DNA of 63,144 nt from Archangium violaceum Cb vi76 (lineage in GTDB: Bacteria > Myxococcota > Myxococcia > Myxococcales > Myxococcaceae). Below are positions 1-8,233 of the stretch, in pieces; position 1 is the first letter of the stretch, and each line of letters starts with the position of its first letter. The notes under the pieces were generated by a model. It did no database searches, was not told the origin of the DNA, and saw nothing but the letters and a program-made list of their open reading frames with translations. Where the stretch lies: NCBI RefSeq assembly GCF_000733295.1, contig NZ_JPMI01000305.1, positions 1-63,144 of the forward strand, written 5' to 3'. The position numbers and the translations under genes are program-made.

Positions 1-68
1 CGTGGAACACGGGTTCAACCCGGGATGCGTGGCACCCTCACCCCGTCCCTCTCCCGGTGGGCGAGGGG
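1..68. repeat. Dispersed palindromic repeat, copy 1
   Basis: This is a degenerate copy of the CCCTCTCCC / GGGAGAGGG palindrome joined to an ACCCTCACCCC arm (core 34-68). Upstream of the core lies GTTCAACCCGGGATG, which is seen again in reverse orientation beside the copy near 20.1 kb. The shared flank shows the mobile unit is longer than the hairpin alone. It lies between genes downstream of the histidine kinase. Confidence 0.7.
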
Positions 69-133
69 ATATGGGCGCAGTGGCAGCGCATTGTCCGGGG
101 GCACACCTTCGCGGACCTACTGGTCAGGTAACG

Positions 134-168
134 ACCCTCACCCCCCGCCCTCTCCCAGAGGGAGAGGG
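134..168. repeat. Dispersed palindromic repeat, copy 2 (overlaps kinase 3' end)
   Basis: A perfect 9-bp inverted repeat, CCCTCTCCC then GGGAGAGGG with a 3-nt loop, spans 148-168 and is preceded by ACCCTCACCCC. It overlaps the last codons of the adjacent minus-strand kinase and supplies its stop codon. At least six copies of this repeat occur in the window. Confidence 0.8.
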
Positions 169-1769
169 AGCACCGGCAGGAAGACCTGGAACGTGGTCCC
201 CTTCCCCGGCTCGCTCCTCACCGCGATGCGCCCGCCCAGCTCGGTGATGATGCCGTGGCAGATGGACAGGCCCAGCCCCGTGCCCACCCCCGCCGGCTTC
301 GTGGTGAAGAAGGCATGGAACAGCTTGTCCAGGTTCTCCTCCGGAATCCCCACTCCCGTGTCCCTCACCTCCACCACCACCTGCCCCTCCTCGTACCGCG
401 TGGACACGTGGATCTCGTTCCCCCCGGCGTCCCCATGCGGAATCGCCTGCGCCGCGTTGATGAGCAGGTTGAGGAAGAGCTGCCCCAACCGTGACTCGTT
501 GGCCCGCACCGGTGGCACTCCGCCGTAGTCCTTCACCAGCTTCGCGCGGTGGCGGATCTCGCTCCACGCCATGTTCCCGCACAGGTCCAGCACCGCCTGG
601 ATGTCCACCGGCCCCCGCTGCTCGTCACTCCCCCTCGAGAACGTCTTCAGGTCCTTCACGATCTCCACCACGCGCTGGCCGCCGGACAGCGCCTCCTTCA
701 GCGCCTCCCGCACCTCCTCCCCCCGCGCCCCCTCGAGCCCCTCGCCCGAGCCCGCCATCGCCGACAGCTCGTCCTCCATGAAGTTCAGGTTGCTCAGCAT
801 GTACGACAGCGGGTTGTTGATCTCATGCGCCACGCCCGCCGCCAGCGTCCCCAACGACGCCATGCGCTCGGCGGCCATCAGCTTCTCCTGCACCTGCCGG
901 CGCTCCGTGATGTCGCGCGCGATGGACACCGTGGCCGGCTGCCCATCGAACCGCAGCGGAATCGTCACCACCTCGCCCAGCACCCGCCGGCCCTCGTGGT
1001 GCCGGAAGAGCACCTCATGGGGCACGCTGACGGGGGACGGCTCGGTGAGCCCGGCCTCGCTCCCGGGCTGCACCAGCTCCGCGATGGGCCGGCCCCGCAG
1101 CGACTTCCCGCCTGCATGGCCCAGCAGGCCCGCGGCCGCGGAATTGGCGAAGACCACCGTACCCTCCCGGTGGATGAAGATCGCCTCCGGGCTGCGCTCG
1201 ATGAGGGTGCGGAAGCTCTCCGCCGAGCGCCGTTGCTCCTCCTCCGCCTGGCGCCGCCGCCGCTCGCCGCGCACGCCGTGGAGGATGGCGCAGCACGTGG
1301 CCAGCAGGGGCCTCAGGAAGGTGATGACTCCCTCGTCGTAGCCCTCCGGACGGTTGGCGATCCCCACCACCCCCACCAGCTCCGTGGCCGAGCGCAGCGG
1401 CAACCCCAGGAAGCCACGCGACACCACCGGCTCGCCGCTCGTCATCACCGCCTCGAAGAGCGTCTCGAGGTGGGAGGGCTCGATGTGGGTGCGCGCGAGG
1501 GTTCGCAGGAAGGGCGTGCCCTCGGACGTGCGCAGCACTTCGCCGATGAAGCCCTCCTCGCTGTCCGTCACCTTCAACAGCACCGACAGCAGCTTGTCGA
1601 AGAGCTGGGGCACCTCGCCCCCCTGGATGAACTCCGTCTGGACCTCCGTGAGCGCCTGAAGCAGCAGATGGCTCCCCGCCCTCCAGAAGGAGTGGGGCCA
1701 CTCCCTCCGTCCGCTCAGCTGCTCCCGCTTTTCCCGGCTTCCCTGAATCTGATGGCGGACGTCATGCAT
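138..1769 (-). CDS. GAF/PAS soluble sensor histidine kinase
   Basis: This is a 543-residue two-component sensor kinase with no membrane segment or signal peptide, so it should sense a cytoplasmic cue. A GAF-like region covers about residues 55-165 and a PAS fold about 185-295. These are followed by the phosphoacceptor H-box (AAGVAHEINNPLSYM), an N-box (FLNLLINAAQAIP) and G-boxes (DTGVGIPEEN, GTGLGLSICHG), so it looks catalytically complete. The ATG has a strong GGAGGGGG ribosome site about 8 nt upstream. No response regulator is adjacent, which makes it an orphan kinase, as is common in myxobacteria. Its final residues (LPLGEGGG) and the stop codon are encoded by a palindromic repeat, so the C-terminus has probably been altered. 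It is divergent from the BlaI-type gene. Confidence 0.9.
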   Translation of the reverse strand: MHDVRHQIQGSREKREQLSGRREWPHSFWRAGSHLLLQALTEVQTEFIQGGEVPQLFDKLLSVLLKVTDSEEGFIGEVLRTSEGTPFLRTLARTHIEPSHLETLFEAVMTSGEPVVSRGFLGLPLRSATELVGVVGIANRPEGYDEGVITFLRPLLATCCAILHGVRGERRRRQAEEEQRRSAESFRTLIERSPEAIFIHREGTVVFANSAAAGLLGHAGGKSLRGRPIAELVQPGSEAGLTEPSPVSVPHEVLFRHHEGRRVLGEVVTIPLRFDGQPATVSIARDITERRQVQEKLMAAERMASLGTLAAGVAHEINNPLSYMLSNLNFMEDELSAMAGSGEGLEGARGEEVREALKEALSGGQRVVEIVKDLKTFSRGSDEQRGPVDIQAVLDLCGNMAWSEIRHRAKLVKDYGGVPPVRANESRLGQLFLNLLINAAQAIPHGDAGGNEIHVSTRYEEGQVVVEVRDTGVGIPEENLDKLFHAFFTTKPAGVGTGLGLSICHGIITELGGRIAVRSEPGKGTTFQVFLPVLPLPLGEGGG

Positions 1770-1825
1770 CGAGCACTCCCCCTCCTTCCTCTATTGGCGG
1801 TTGGGGAACATTCTGGATCTGAACA

Positions 1826-1862
1826 ACTAAAACCTTAGTTGCGAATCAACTAAGACCTTAGT
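1826..1862. promoter_or_regulatory. Twin BlaI-type operators in the divergent promoter region
   Basis: Two copies of a 14-bp near-palindrome lie at 1826-1839 (ACTAAAACCTTAGT) and 1849-1862 (ACTAAGACCTTAGT), 23 bp apart centre to centre. BlaI/MecI-family operators have ACTA...TAGT half-sites, so these are probable binding sites for the repressor encoded just downstream. An overlapping perfect inverted repeat, CTTAGTTG then CAACTAAG, joins the two (1834-1854). The location would allow control of both the repressor operon and the divergent kinase. Confidence 0.75.
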
Positions 1863-1889
1863 AGTTTGGTCTCCGGGAGGTGACGGAGC

Positions 1890-2288
1890 GTGTCCAAACC
1901 GCCGCAACACGAGGAGTCCAAGCCGCTCACGCCGGTGGAGCTGGAGCTGATGCACATCGTCTGGCGCAAGGGAGAGGTGGCCGTGACGGATGTGCTGGAG
2001 GCGCTGCCGCCGGAGCGCAAGCTGGCCTACACGTCGGTGTCCACGGTGCTGCGCATCCTGGAGCAGAAGGGAGTGCTCCAGAGCCGGAAGGTGGGCCGGG
2101 GGCACCTGTACTCGGCGCTGCTGCCGCGCGAGGCCTATGAGGTCCAGAGCGTGCGCCACCTGGTGGAGACGGTGTTCGACGGCACGCCCTCGGCGCTGGT
2201 GGAGCGGTTGGTGGAGGCCGTGCCGCTCTCGCCCGAGGAGGTGGAGCAGCTGCGCGCCCTGCTGAGCAAGAAGGGGACCCGCTCATGA
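1890..2288 (+). CDS. BlaI/MecI-family transcriptional repressor
   Basis: This 132-residue protein matches the Penicillinase_R family. It has a winged helix (about residues 10-80, with MHIVWRKGEVAVTDVLEALP and TSVSTVLRILEQKGVL) and a C-terminal dimerisation helix (LVERLVEAVPLSPEEVEQLRALL). Such repressors are inactivated when a partner BlaR1-type protease responds to cell-wall stress. The start is GTG with GGGAGGTG just upstream. The gene overlaps the downstream M56 protease gene by 4 bp (ATGA), so the two are translationally coupled. Two ACTA...TAGT operators lie directly upstream and predict autorepression. Confidence 0.93.
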   Translation: MSKPPQHEESKPLTPVELELMHIVWRKGEVAVTDVLEALPPERKLAYTSVSTVLRILEQKGVLQSRKVGRGHLYSALLPREAYEVQSVRHLVETVFDGTPSALVERLVEAVPLSPEEVEQLRALLSKKGTRS

Positions 2289-3898
2289 GCACCGCCCTGC
2301 GGGCACTGGCCACCGGCTACGTGAGCGTGGCCGTCCTCCTCACGGTGGGCTTCGTGCTGCTGCGCGCCGCCCTGGCGCTCATGGGGCGGTGGGGACTGCC
2401 CCTGTCGGCGCGGCAGACGCTGAGGGCCGGGCGCGCCACGCTGGCCCTGGCGCTCCTGCTTCCTCCCGTGTGCATGGCCGTGCGAGGCCTGGTGCCCACC
2501 GGTCCGCTCTTCACCTTCGAGCGCTCCGTGGTCCGCCTCACCACGCGGCTGCCCGAGCCGGCCTGGAGCCCGCGTCCGGCCGCCCCCGCTCCCCGGAGCC
2601 CCGGCACGCCCGCGTCCTTCCCCGTGGGCACGGCCCTGGCCCTGTTGCTCGGCACGGCCTCGGCGGGGCACTGCGCGCGGCAGCTCCGGCAGCACGTGCG
2701 GCTGATCCGCCGGCTCGAGTCCCAACCCCGCCTGCGCCAGGTGGGCCGCGTGGCCGTGGTGCTCCGCGACACCGAGGGCACCGCCTTCTCCACCTGGTTT
2801 CCCCGGCGCGCGCCCCACCCCAGCGCCTGGGTGGCCGTGCCCTCGAGCCTCCTGGAGGACGCCCAGGGCCTGCGCCTGACGGTGCTGCACGAGCTCCAGC
2901 ACCACCGCCAGCGCGACACCGTGCTCGCCTACGTGCGCCTGGCGCTCGGCGCGCTCTTCTTCTGGAACCCCGTGGTGCGCGCCTTCGAGCGGTGGCTCGC
3001 CACCTGCCAGGAGCTCGCCTGCGACGAGGCGCTCGTCCGCGGCGGCAAGGCCTGCCCGCATGACTACGCCCGGTGCCTGATCGAGGCCGCGCTGCGCGCC
3101 ACCCACGCCCCACCTCTTCCCGCCGGAGTCACCGGCATGGCCCATCCCACCAAAAGGAGGATCGAAATGCTGTTCCAGCCGCGTCCCAGCCGTCCCCACC
3201 GCACCGCCGGGCTCGTCGCCGCCGTCGCCCTCACCCTCGTTCCGCTCGCCCTCTGGGCCCAGAGCGCCACGCGCGGCCGCGCGGTGACGCTCGCCGAGGC
3301 CCAGGCGCTCGCCCGGTCCTCCCAGCGCCAGGGAGACCTCCCGGTGGTGGTGGACGAGCAGGTGGTGGAGAAGCTCAACCAGCTGGTGACCACGCCCAAG
3401 GGCCGCGCCTTCATGAAGAAGGCCCTGGACAACCTGGGCACCCACCGCGAGGCGCTCACCCGCACGCTGCATGCCCGCAAGCTTCCCGAGGGCCTGCTGG
3501 CCGTGGCGATGATCGAATCCGCGGTGACCAACATGCCGGAGGCCTCGAACCTGCCATCGCTGGCGCCGGGCATGCGGGGCGCGGGGGTGTGGATGTTCAT
3601 CCCCTCCACGGCGCGTCAGTACGGCCTGCGGGTGGACGCGGAGGTGGACGAGCGGCTGGACGTGGCACGTGAGACGGAGGCCGCCGCGGCCCTCTTCTCC
3701 GACCTGCACGGCCGGTACAAGGACTGGCGCCTGGCGCTCGCGGCCTACAACCAGGGCGAGAAGAAGGTGGACCGGGTGCTGAGCGAGACGGGCGTGCGCG
3801 ACGCGAGCGAGCTGGCCCGCGCCGGCCACCTCAACGACTACGTCAGCACCGTGCAGGCCGGGCTCCTCATCCTGCGCAACCCGCACCTGCTCGACTGA
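2285..3898 (+). CDS. BlaR1-like M56 metalloprotease fused to MltD-type lytic transglycosylase domain
   Basis: The 537-residue protein begins with membrane helices (about 10-35 and 50-70, and another near 115). These carry an M56 metalloprotease with zinc motif HELQH at residues 202-206 and ELACDE further on. A hydrophobic segment (VAAVALTLVPLALWA) follows. The C-terminal third is not a penicillin-binding sensor but a soluble lytic transglycosylase fold: AMIES with candidate catalytic Glu411, GVWMFIPSTARQYGL, and LALAAYNQGEKKV, all close to MltD/Slt motifs. BlaR1 proteins normally bind beta-lactams with this part. Here the fold suggests sensing, or possibly cleavage, of peptidoglycan strands. 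Its partner is the upstream BlaI repressor. Domain identities are firm; the signal is inferred. Confidence 0.88.
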   Translation: MSTALRALATGYVSVAVLLTVGFVLLRAALALMGRWGLPLSARQTLRAGRATLALALLLPPVCMAVRGLVPTGPLFTFERSVVRLTTRLPEPAWSPRPAAPAPRSPGTPASFPVGTALALLLGTASAGHCARQLRQHVRLIRRLESQPRLRQVGRVAVVLRDTEGTAFSTWFPRRAPHPSAWVAVPSSLLEDAQGLRLTVLHELQHHRQRDTVLAYVRLALGALFFWNPVVRAFERWLATCQELACDEALVRGGKACPHDYARCLIEAALRATHAPPLPAGVTGMAHPTKRRIEMLFQPRPSRPHRTAGLVAAVALTLVPLALWAQSATRGRAVTLAEAQALARSSQRQGDLPVVVDEQVVEKLNQLVTTPKGRAFMKKALDNLGTHREALTRTLHARKLPEGLLAVAMIESAVTNMPEASNLPSLAPGMRGAGVWMFIPSTARQYGLRVDAEVDERLDVARETEAAAALFSDLHGRYKDWRLALAAYNQGEKKVDRVLSETGVRDASELARAGHLNDYVSTVQAGLLILRNPHLLD

Positions 3899-4020
3899 GC
3901 CCGTATCCGGGCGGACGCTCCGGAGGGAGCCCGGCGTTGATACTCCGGGCTCAAAGCGTCTCACGGTGGGTGCCTGCGAGCACGGGGGGCATTCACCGGA
4001 GCCCCGGGTCCCGTCCTAGA

Positions 4021-5691
4021 ATGGGCGCGTTGAGCCCCCTCATGGACAGCGTGCCCTCCTCTCCGATGTCGAACACCTCCCGTGGTCAGTCGTCCGATGC
4101 CCTCGACGAGCTGCTGCGCCACTTCCAGGCCACCTTCGAGCAGGCGGCCGTGGGCCTGGCGCACGTGGGCATCCAGGGCCAGTGGCTGCGCGTCAACTCA
4201 CGCCTGTGCGACATCGTTGGCTACCCGCATCAGGAGATGATGGGGCTGACGTTCCAGGACATTACCCACCCGGATGACCTGCAAGCGGATCTGAAGCAGG
4301 TCCAGCAGGTGCTCGCCGGCGAGCGCTCCACCTACTCGATGGAGAAGCGCTACTTCCACAAGTCCGGGGAGATCATCTGGATCAACCTCACGGTGTCCCT
4401 GGTGCGCAAGCCCGATGGCACCCCGGATTATTTCATCGCCGTCATCGAGGACATCTCCCGGCGGCGCCGTGCCGAGCTGGAGCGGGACGCGCTGCTCTCG
4501 CGCGAGCTCCAGGCCCGCACGGAGGCCGAGGAGCAGGTGCGCCGCCGTTCCGCCGAGTTGGATCTGACGCGCAACGCGCTCATCCAGGCCGAGCGGCTGG
4601 CCACGGCGGGCCAGCTCGCGGCGGGTGTGGGGCACGAGATCAACAACCCCCTCTCCTACGTGCTGGCCAACGTGTCGTTCGCGCTGGAGGAGCTGGCGGA
4701 GCGGGAGCTGGACGAGACGATGAAGGAGGTACAGGACGCGCTGCAGCAGGCCCGCAGGGGCGCCGAGCGCATCCGGGGCATCGTCCGGGATCTGCGCACG
4801 TTCGCCAGCAGCAAGTTCGACTCGCTGGGGACGGTGGACGTGCGGGATGCGTTGGAGTTCGCCGTCTCCATGGCGGAGCACCAGTTGCGCCTGCGCGCCC
4901 AGCTCCTGCGCGACTACACGCCGGTGCCCGCCGTGGTGGGAAACGAGTCGCGCCTGGGCCAGGTGTTCCTCAACCTGCTGCTCAACGCCACGCAGGCGAT
5001 CCCCGAGGGGGCGGTGTCGAGCAACCAGGTGACGCTCACCATCCGGCCCCACCAGGAGGCGTGGGTGGCCATCGAGGTGCGCGACACGGGGTGCGGCATT
5101 CCCTCGGAGAACCTCCCCCGCCTCTTCGAGCCATTCTTCACCACGAAGCCCATTGGCGAGGGGACGGGGCTGGGTCTCTCGGTGTGCCACGGCATCGTGG
5201 TCAGCATGGGAGGCCAGCTCCAGGTGGAGAGCACGCCGGGCCGGGGGAGCACGTTCCGCGTGCTGCTGCCAGTAGCGGGCAAGGCCGTGGCCACCGAGCC
5301 CTCCGGTGACGGGCGCGTGCGGCGCCCCGGGGAGCCTGGCGCCCGCCGCGTGCTGTTGATCGACGACGAGCCCGAGGTCCTCGAGGCACTTGCCCGGACC
5401 ATCGGTCCATCACACACCATCGAGCGGGCGACCAGCGGCACCCGCGCCCTGGAGCTGCTGGCGCGGGACACGGGTTATGACGTCATCTTCTGCGATCTCA
5501 TGATGCCGGAACTGACGGGCATGGACCTGTACGAGGTGATCGCCTCGAAATACCCGGAGCTGGTCGAGCGGATGGTCTTCATGACGGCGGGCGGATTCAC
5601 GCCACGTGCCATCGCGTTCGTGGATCAGCACGCCCCGAGGTGCATCGAGAAGCCCTTCAGCCCGGAAACAGTTCGCGCCTGCCTGCGATAG
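4021..5691 (+). CDS. PAS hybrid sensor histidine kinase with C-terminal receiver
   Basis: This soluble hybrid kinase of about 556 residues has a PAS domain (FEQAAVGLAHVG to YFIAVIEDISRRRR), a coiled linker, and an H-box (AAGVGHEINNPLSYVLA). An N-box (FLNLLLNATQAIP) and G-boxes (DTGCGIPSEN, GTGLGLSVCHG) follow. The receiver domain has the acidic pair (LLIDDEPEV), the phospho-Asp (VIFCDLMMPE) and the conserved Lys (IEKPF). It can therefore pass phosphate to its own receiver. No output domain follows, so a downstream histidine phosphotransfer protein or regulator must be encoded elsewhere. The start is uncertain: a TTG at 3937 has a good GGAGGGAG site and would add 28 residues, while ATGs at 4042 and 4066 are also possible. 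Confidence 0.88.
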   Translation: MGALSPLMDSVPSSPMSNTSRGQSSDALDELLRHFQATFEQAAVGLAHVGIQGQWLRVNSRLCDIVGYPHQEMMGLTFQDITHPDDLQADLKQVQQVLAGERSTYSMEKRYFHKSGEIIWINLTVSLVRKPDGTPDYFIAVIEDISRRRRAELERDALLSRELQARTEAEEQVRRRSAELDLTRNALIQAERLATAGQLAAGVGHEINNPLSYVLANVSFALEELAERELDETMKEVQDALQQARRGAERIRGIVRDLRTFASSKFDSLGTVDVRDALEFAVSMAEHQLRLRAQLLRDYTPVPAVVGNESRLGQVFLNLLLNATQAIPEGAVSSNQVTLTIRPHQEAWVAIEVRDTGCGIPSENLPRLFEPFFTTKPIGEGTGLGLSVCHGIVVSMGGQLQVESTPGRGSTFRVLLPVAGKAVATEPSGDGRVRRPGEPGARRVLLIDDEPEVLEALARTIGPSHTIERATSGTRALELLARDTGYDVIFCDLMMPELTGMDLYEVIASKYPELVERMVFMTAGGFTPRAIAFVDQHAPRCIEKPFSPETVRACLR

Positions 5692-5734
5692 TCCATTGCC
5701 GAAGGACCGGCGTTGATCTTGAGTGCCCGGTCCC

Positions 5735-8191
5735 ATGGTTGGCCTGCTCCTCACCCTCGTCCTCACCACCACCGCCGGGCAGCTCCCGGTACCCACCTCG
5801 CCCGGGGAGCTCCTGGGAGAGACGGTGGAGCTCACGGGGGACGTGCGCGTCGAGACCGAACCCGGCGTCCTCGTCATCGCCCGGAAGAACGCGGTGCTGC
5901 GCTCGGGAACGTCGGTCATCCGCGCGGATGAGATCTCCTACAACCACACCACGCAGGTGGCGGAGGCCCGTGGGAACGTCCTGCTGGTGATGCGCGGCCT
6001 GGTGGGCTTCGCCGAGCACCTCACCCTGGATCGCCAGACGCGCACCCTGACGGCCGAGAACGCCAACGGCGAGGGCGCCGCCTTCGTCCAGAAGGAGAAC
6101 GTGAGCCCGGAGGCGCTCGCCGGCCTGGAGACCGCCGAGCAACTGGCCAAGGCGGGCAAGAACGCCTTCTCCTTCACCACCCGGGGCCTGCACATCCGGG
6201 AGGATGGCGCGTACGAGCTGGAGGGTTCGTCCTTCACGCCCTGCGACTGCGACGTGCTCACGCCGACCTGGCGCATCTCCACGAGCGGCGCGAAGTTGAC
6301 GCCCGACGAGAGCGCCACCCTCACCCTGCCCGCGGTGTACGTGTACGGCGTGCCCGTGCTCCTGCTGCCGTGGGTCTACCTGCCCCTGTCCCAGCGCGCG
6401 AGCGGCCTGCTCCTGCCCGAGATAACGGGCTCGGGACTGAGCGGGTTCCAGCTGGACCAGCCGCTCTTCCTCACGCTGGGGCGGAGCTACGATCTCACGC
6501 TCTCCCCGGGGTACGCGTTCGGCACCGAGCCGGTGGATCCCACCCAGGGCTCGCTCGGCGTGAAGGGCCCGCGCCTGTCCACCGAGTTCCGGTACGCGCC
6601 CCTCGCCGACCCCGAGGGCAATCCCGCGATGGAGGGCCGGCTATGGACGCAACTCATCTACGACCTGAAGCCGGAGCGGGATCCGCTCAACTACAGCGTA
6701 CTCGCGCCCGGCGCGCCCCAGCGGGGACTGCGCGGCTGGGGCCTGCTGGAGCACCGGCGGAAACTGGGCAACGGCTTCTTCGCGCGGGCGGACGTGAAGC
6801 TCTTCTCGGACGGCTTCCTCTTCGCGGACACCACGACCAACTCCGCGTTCGCCCGCTCGTACTATTACGTCCCCTCCACGGCCACCGTGTACCACCGGGG
6901 CACGGACGACTACGCGGGGCTCGCCCTCGCCTACCGCCAGGACATCCGCTGGGGCTACTCCCTGTTTGGCGCCGGTGACGTCCCGCGCCCGCCCGTCTTC
7001 CAGGAGCTGCCCACGCTGCGGTACGCGCTGCCCACGAGGCCGCTGTTCGGCCCGCTCAACGGTGGCGTGGAGGTGGAGCTGTCCCGGCTCTCACCGCTCG
7101 ATCAGCTGTTGGGGGACGAGGGCACGGATGGCATCTACTGGCCGCTGCTGCCGGATGCGGATGGCACCCAGGGCAATGGCCGTTTCGATCCGGGCGAGCG
7201 TCAGGCCCGCACGCGCCTGGACGTGATGCCACGCGTGAACGCCACCTTCGACCTGGGCGGTGTGCTGCGGCTCACCCCGTACCTGGCGGTGCGCGAGAGC
7301 CTCTACCTCCATGAGGTGACCCGGGAGACGAGCCACCGGGGCTACGGGATGGTGGGCGCGTACATGGACACGGAGCTGTCGCGGGTATTCGGGGAAGGAG
7401 CCACCGCGATCCGCCACAGCATCATGCCCTCGGTGGAGGTGCGCGCGGTGCCCCATGTCTTCGGCCAGGGCTCGCCCCAGATCTATGACGAGGTGGACGC
7501 CGCCGTGCCCGAGAACGGGTTCTTCCAGGGACAGGTGGCGCTGCGCCAGAAGCTGCTCGCCCGCGCCGGGCCCTCGGGGACGCGCGAGCTGGGGCGGTTG
7601 GACGTGGTGCAGGGCGTGGACTTCCTGGAGCGGCGGTTGGGCGAGACCTCCGGGCGCATCCTGGCGGTGCTGGGCCCGGTGACGGCGGAGGCCCGGGGCC
7701 GGTTGGATCTCTTCACCCCCGACACGGAGGAGCGGCTGACCCAGCTGTCGGCGAGGATCGGCTGGAGCATCATCCGGGACAGGCTGAGCGTGAGCGCCGG
7801 ATACGAGCGGGCCCTGGCGAGCTCGGAGCAGGTGCGCCGGCCCATCGACATGCTGCTGCCCCCTCCCCTCGCGCCCCAGGTCGCGGACCCTGGAACGGCG
7901 GTGTCCTGCTCGAGCGATACCGCGTTCGCCAACAAGCCCATCGACCGCGTGCTGCTGGGCGCCGAGACGCGCCTCCCATTCGGCTTGAACCTGGGCTACA
8001 CGGCCGAGGTGCAACGCAAGGATCCGGCGCGCTGCGATGTGACCGAGCTGTTCTCCCAGATGCTGAGCGTCTCCTTCAGCCCCTCGTGCGACTGCTGGCG
8101 GCTCAACGCCTGGGCGCGGGTGGGAGTCGGGACGACCTTGGACGGGGGCCTGAGCGTGACGATCCTGAACCTGGGCACCTTCGGGCGCTGA
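5735..8191 (+). CDS. lptD: LPS-assembly outer-membrane protein LptD
   Basis: This protein of about 818 residues has a short N-terminal hydrophobic signal segment (MVGLLLTLVLTTTAG). An OstA/LptA-like beta-jellyroll follows (about residues 20-130: GDVRVETEPGVLVIARKNAV, IRADEISYNHTT). The rest is a long beta-barrel rich in alternating aromatic strands. LptD-typical cysteines occur after the jellyroll (SFTPCDCDVLTPTWRI) and near the end (FSPSCDCWRLNAW), where the family forms interdomain disulfides. It would place lipopolysaccharide in the outer leaflet together with LptE. It stands alone here, without lptE, surA or pdxA beside it. A GTG at 5723 could add four residues; neither start has a convincing ribosome site. 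Confidence 0.85.
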   Translation: MVGLLLTLVLTTTAGQLPVPTSPGELLGETVELTGDVRVETEPGVLVIARKNAVLRSGTSVIRADEISYNHTTQVAEARGNVLLVMRGLVGFAEHLTLDRQTRTLTAENANGEGAAFVQKENVSPEALAGLETAEQLAKAGKNAFSFTTRGLHIREDGAYELEGSSFTPCDCDVLTPTWRISTSGAKLTPDESATLTLPAVYVYGVPVLLLPWVYLPLSQRASGLLLPEITGSGLSGFQLDQPLFLTLGRSYDLTLSPGYAFGTEPVDPTQGSLGVKGPRLSTEFRYAPLADPEGNPAMEGRLWTQLIYDLKPERDPLNYSVLAPGAPQRGLRGWGLLEHRRKLGNGFFARADVKLFSDGFLFADTTTNSAFARSYYYVPSTATVYHRGTDDYAGLALAYRQDIRWGYSLFGAGDVPRPPVFQELPTLRYALPTRPLFGPLNGGVEVELSRLSPLDQLLGDEGTDGIYWPLLPDADGTQGNGRFDPGERQARTRLDVMPRVNATFDLGGVLRLTPYLAVRESLYLHEVTRETSHRGYGMVGAYMDTELSRVFGEGATAIRHSIMPSVEVRAVPHVFGQGSPQIYDEVDAAVPENGFFQGQVALRQKLLARAGPSGTRELGRLDVVQGVDFLERRLGETSGRILAVLGPVTAEARGRLDLFTPDTEERLTQLSARIGWSIIRDRLSVSAGYERALASSEQVRRPIDMLLPPPLAPQVADPGTAVSCSSDTAFANKPIDRVLLGAETRLPFGLNLGYTAEVQRKDPARCDVTELFSQMLSVSFSPSCDCWRLNAWARVGVGTTLDGGLSVTILNLGTFGR

Positions 8192-8233
8192 GCCCGGTGG
8201 CCCCGGAGCGCGCCCGGGAGGTCCCTCCAGCGG

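Noticed and set aside
3937-4020. An N-terminal extension of the hybrid histidine kinase from a TTG codon
   Set aside because: It has a good ribosome site but adds a low-complexity segment before the PAS domain. It is kept as an alternative, not the main call.
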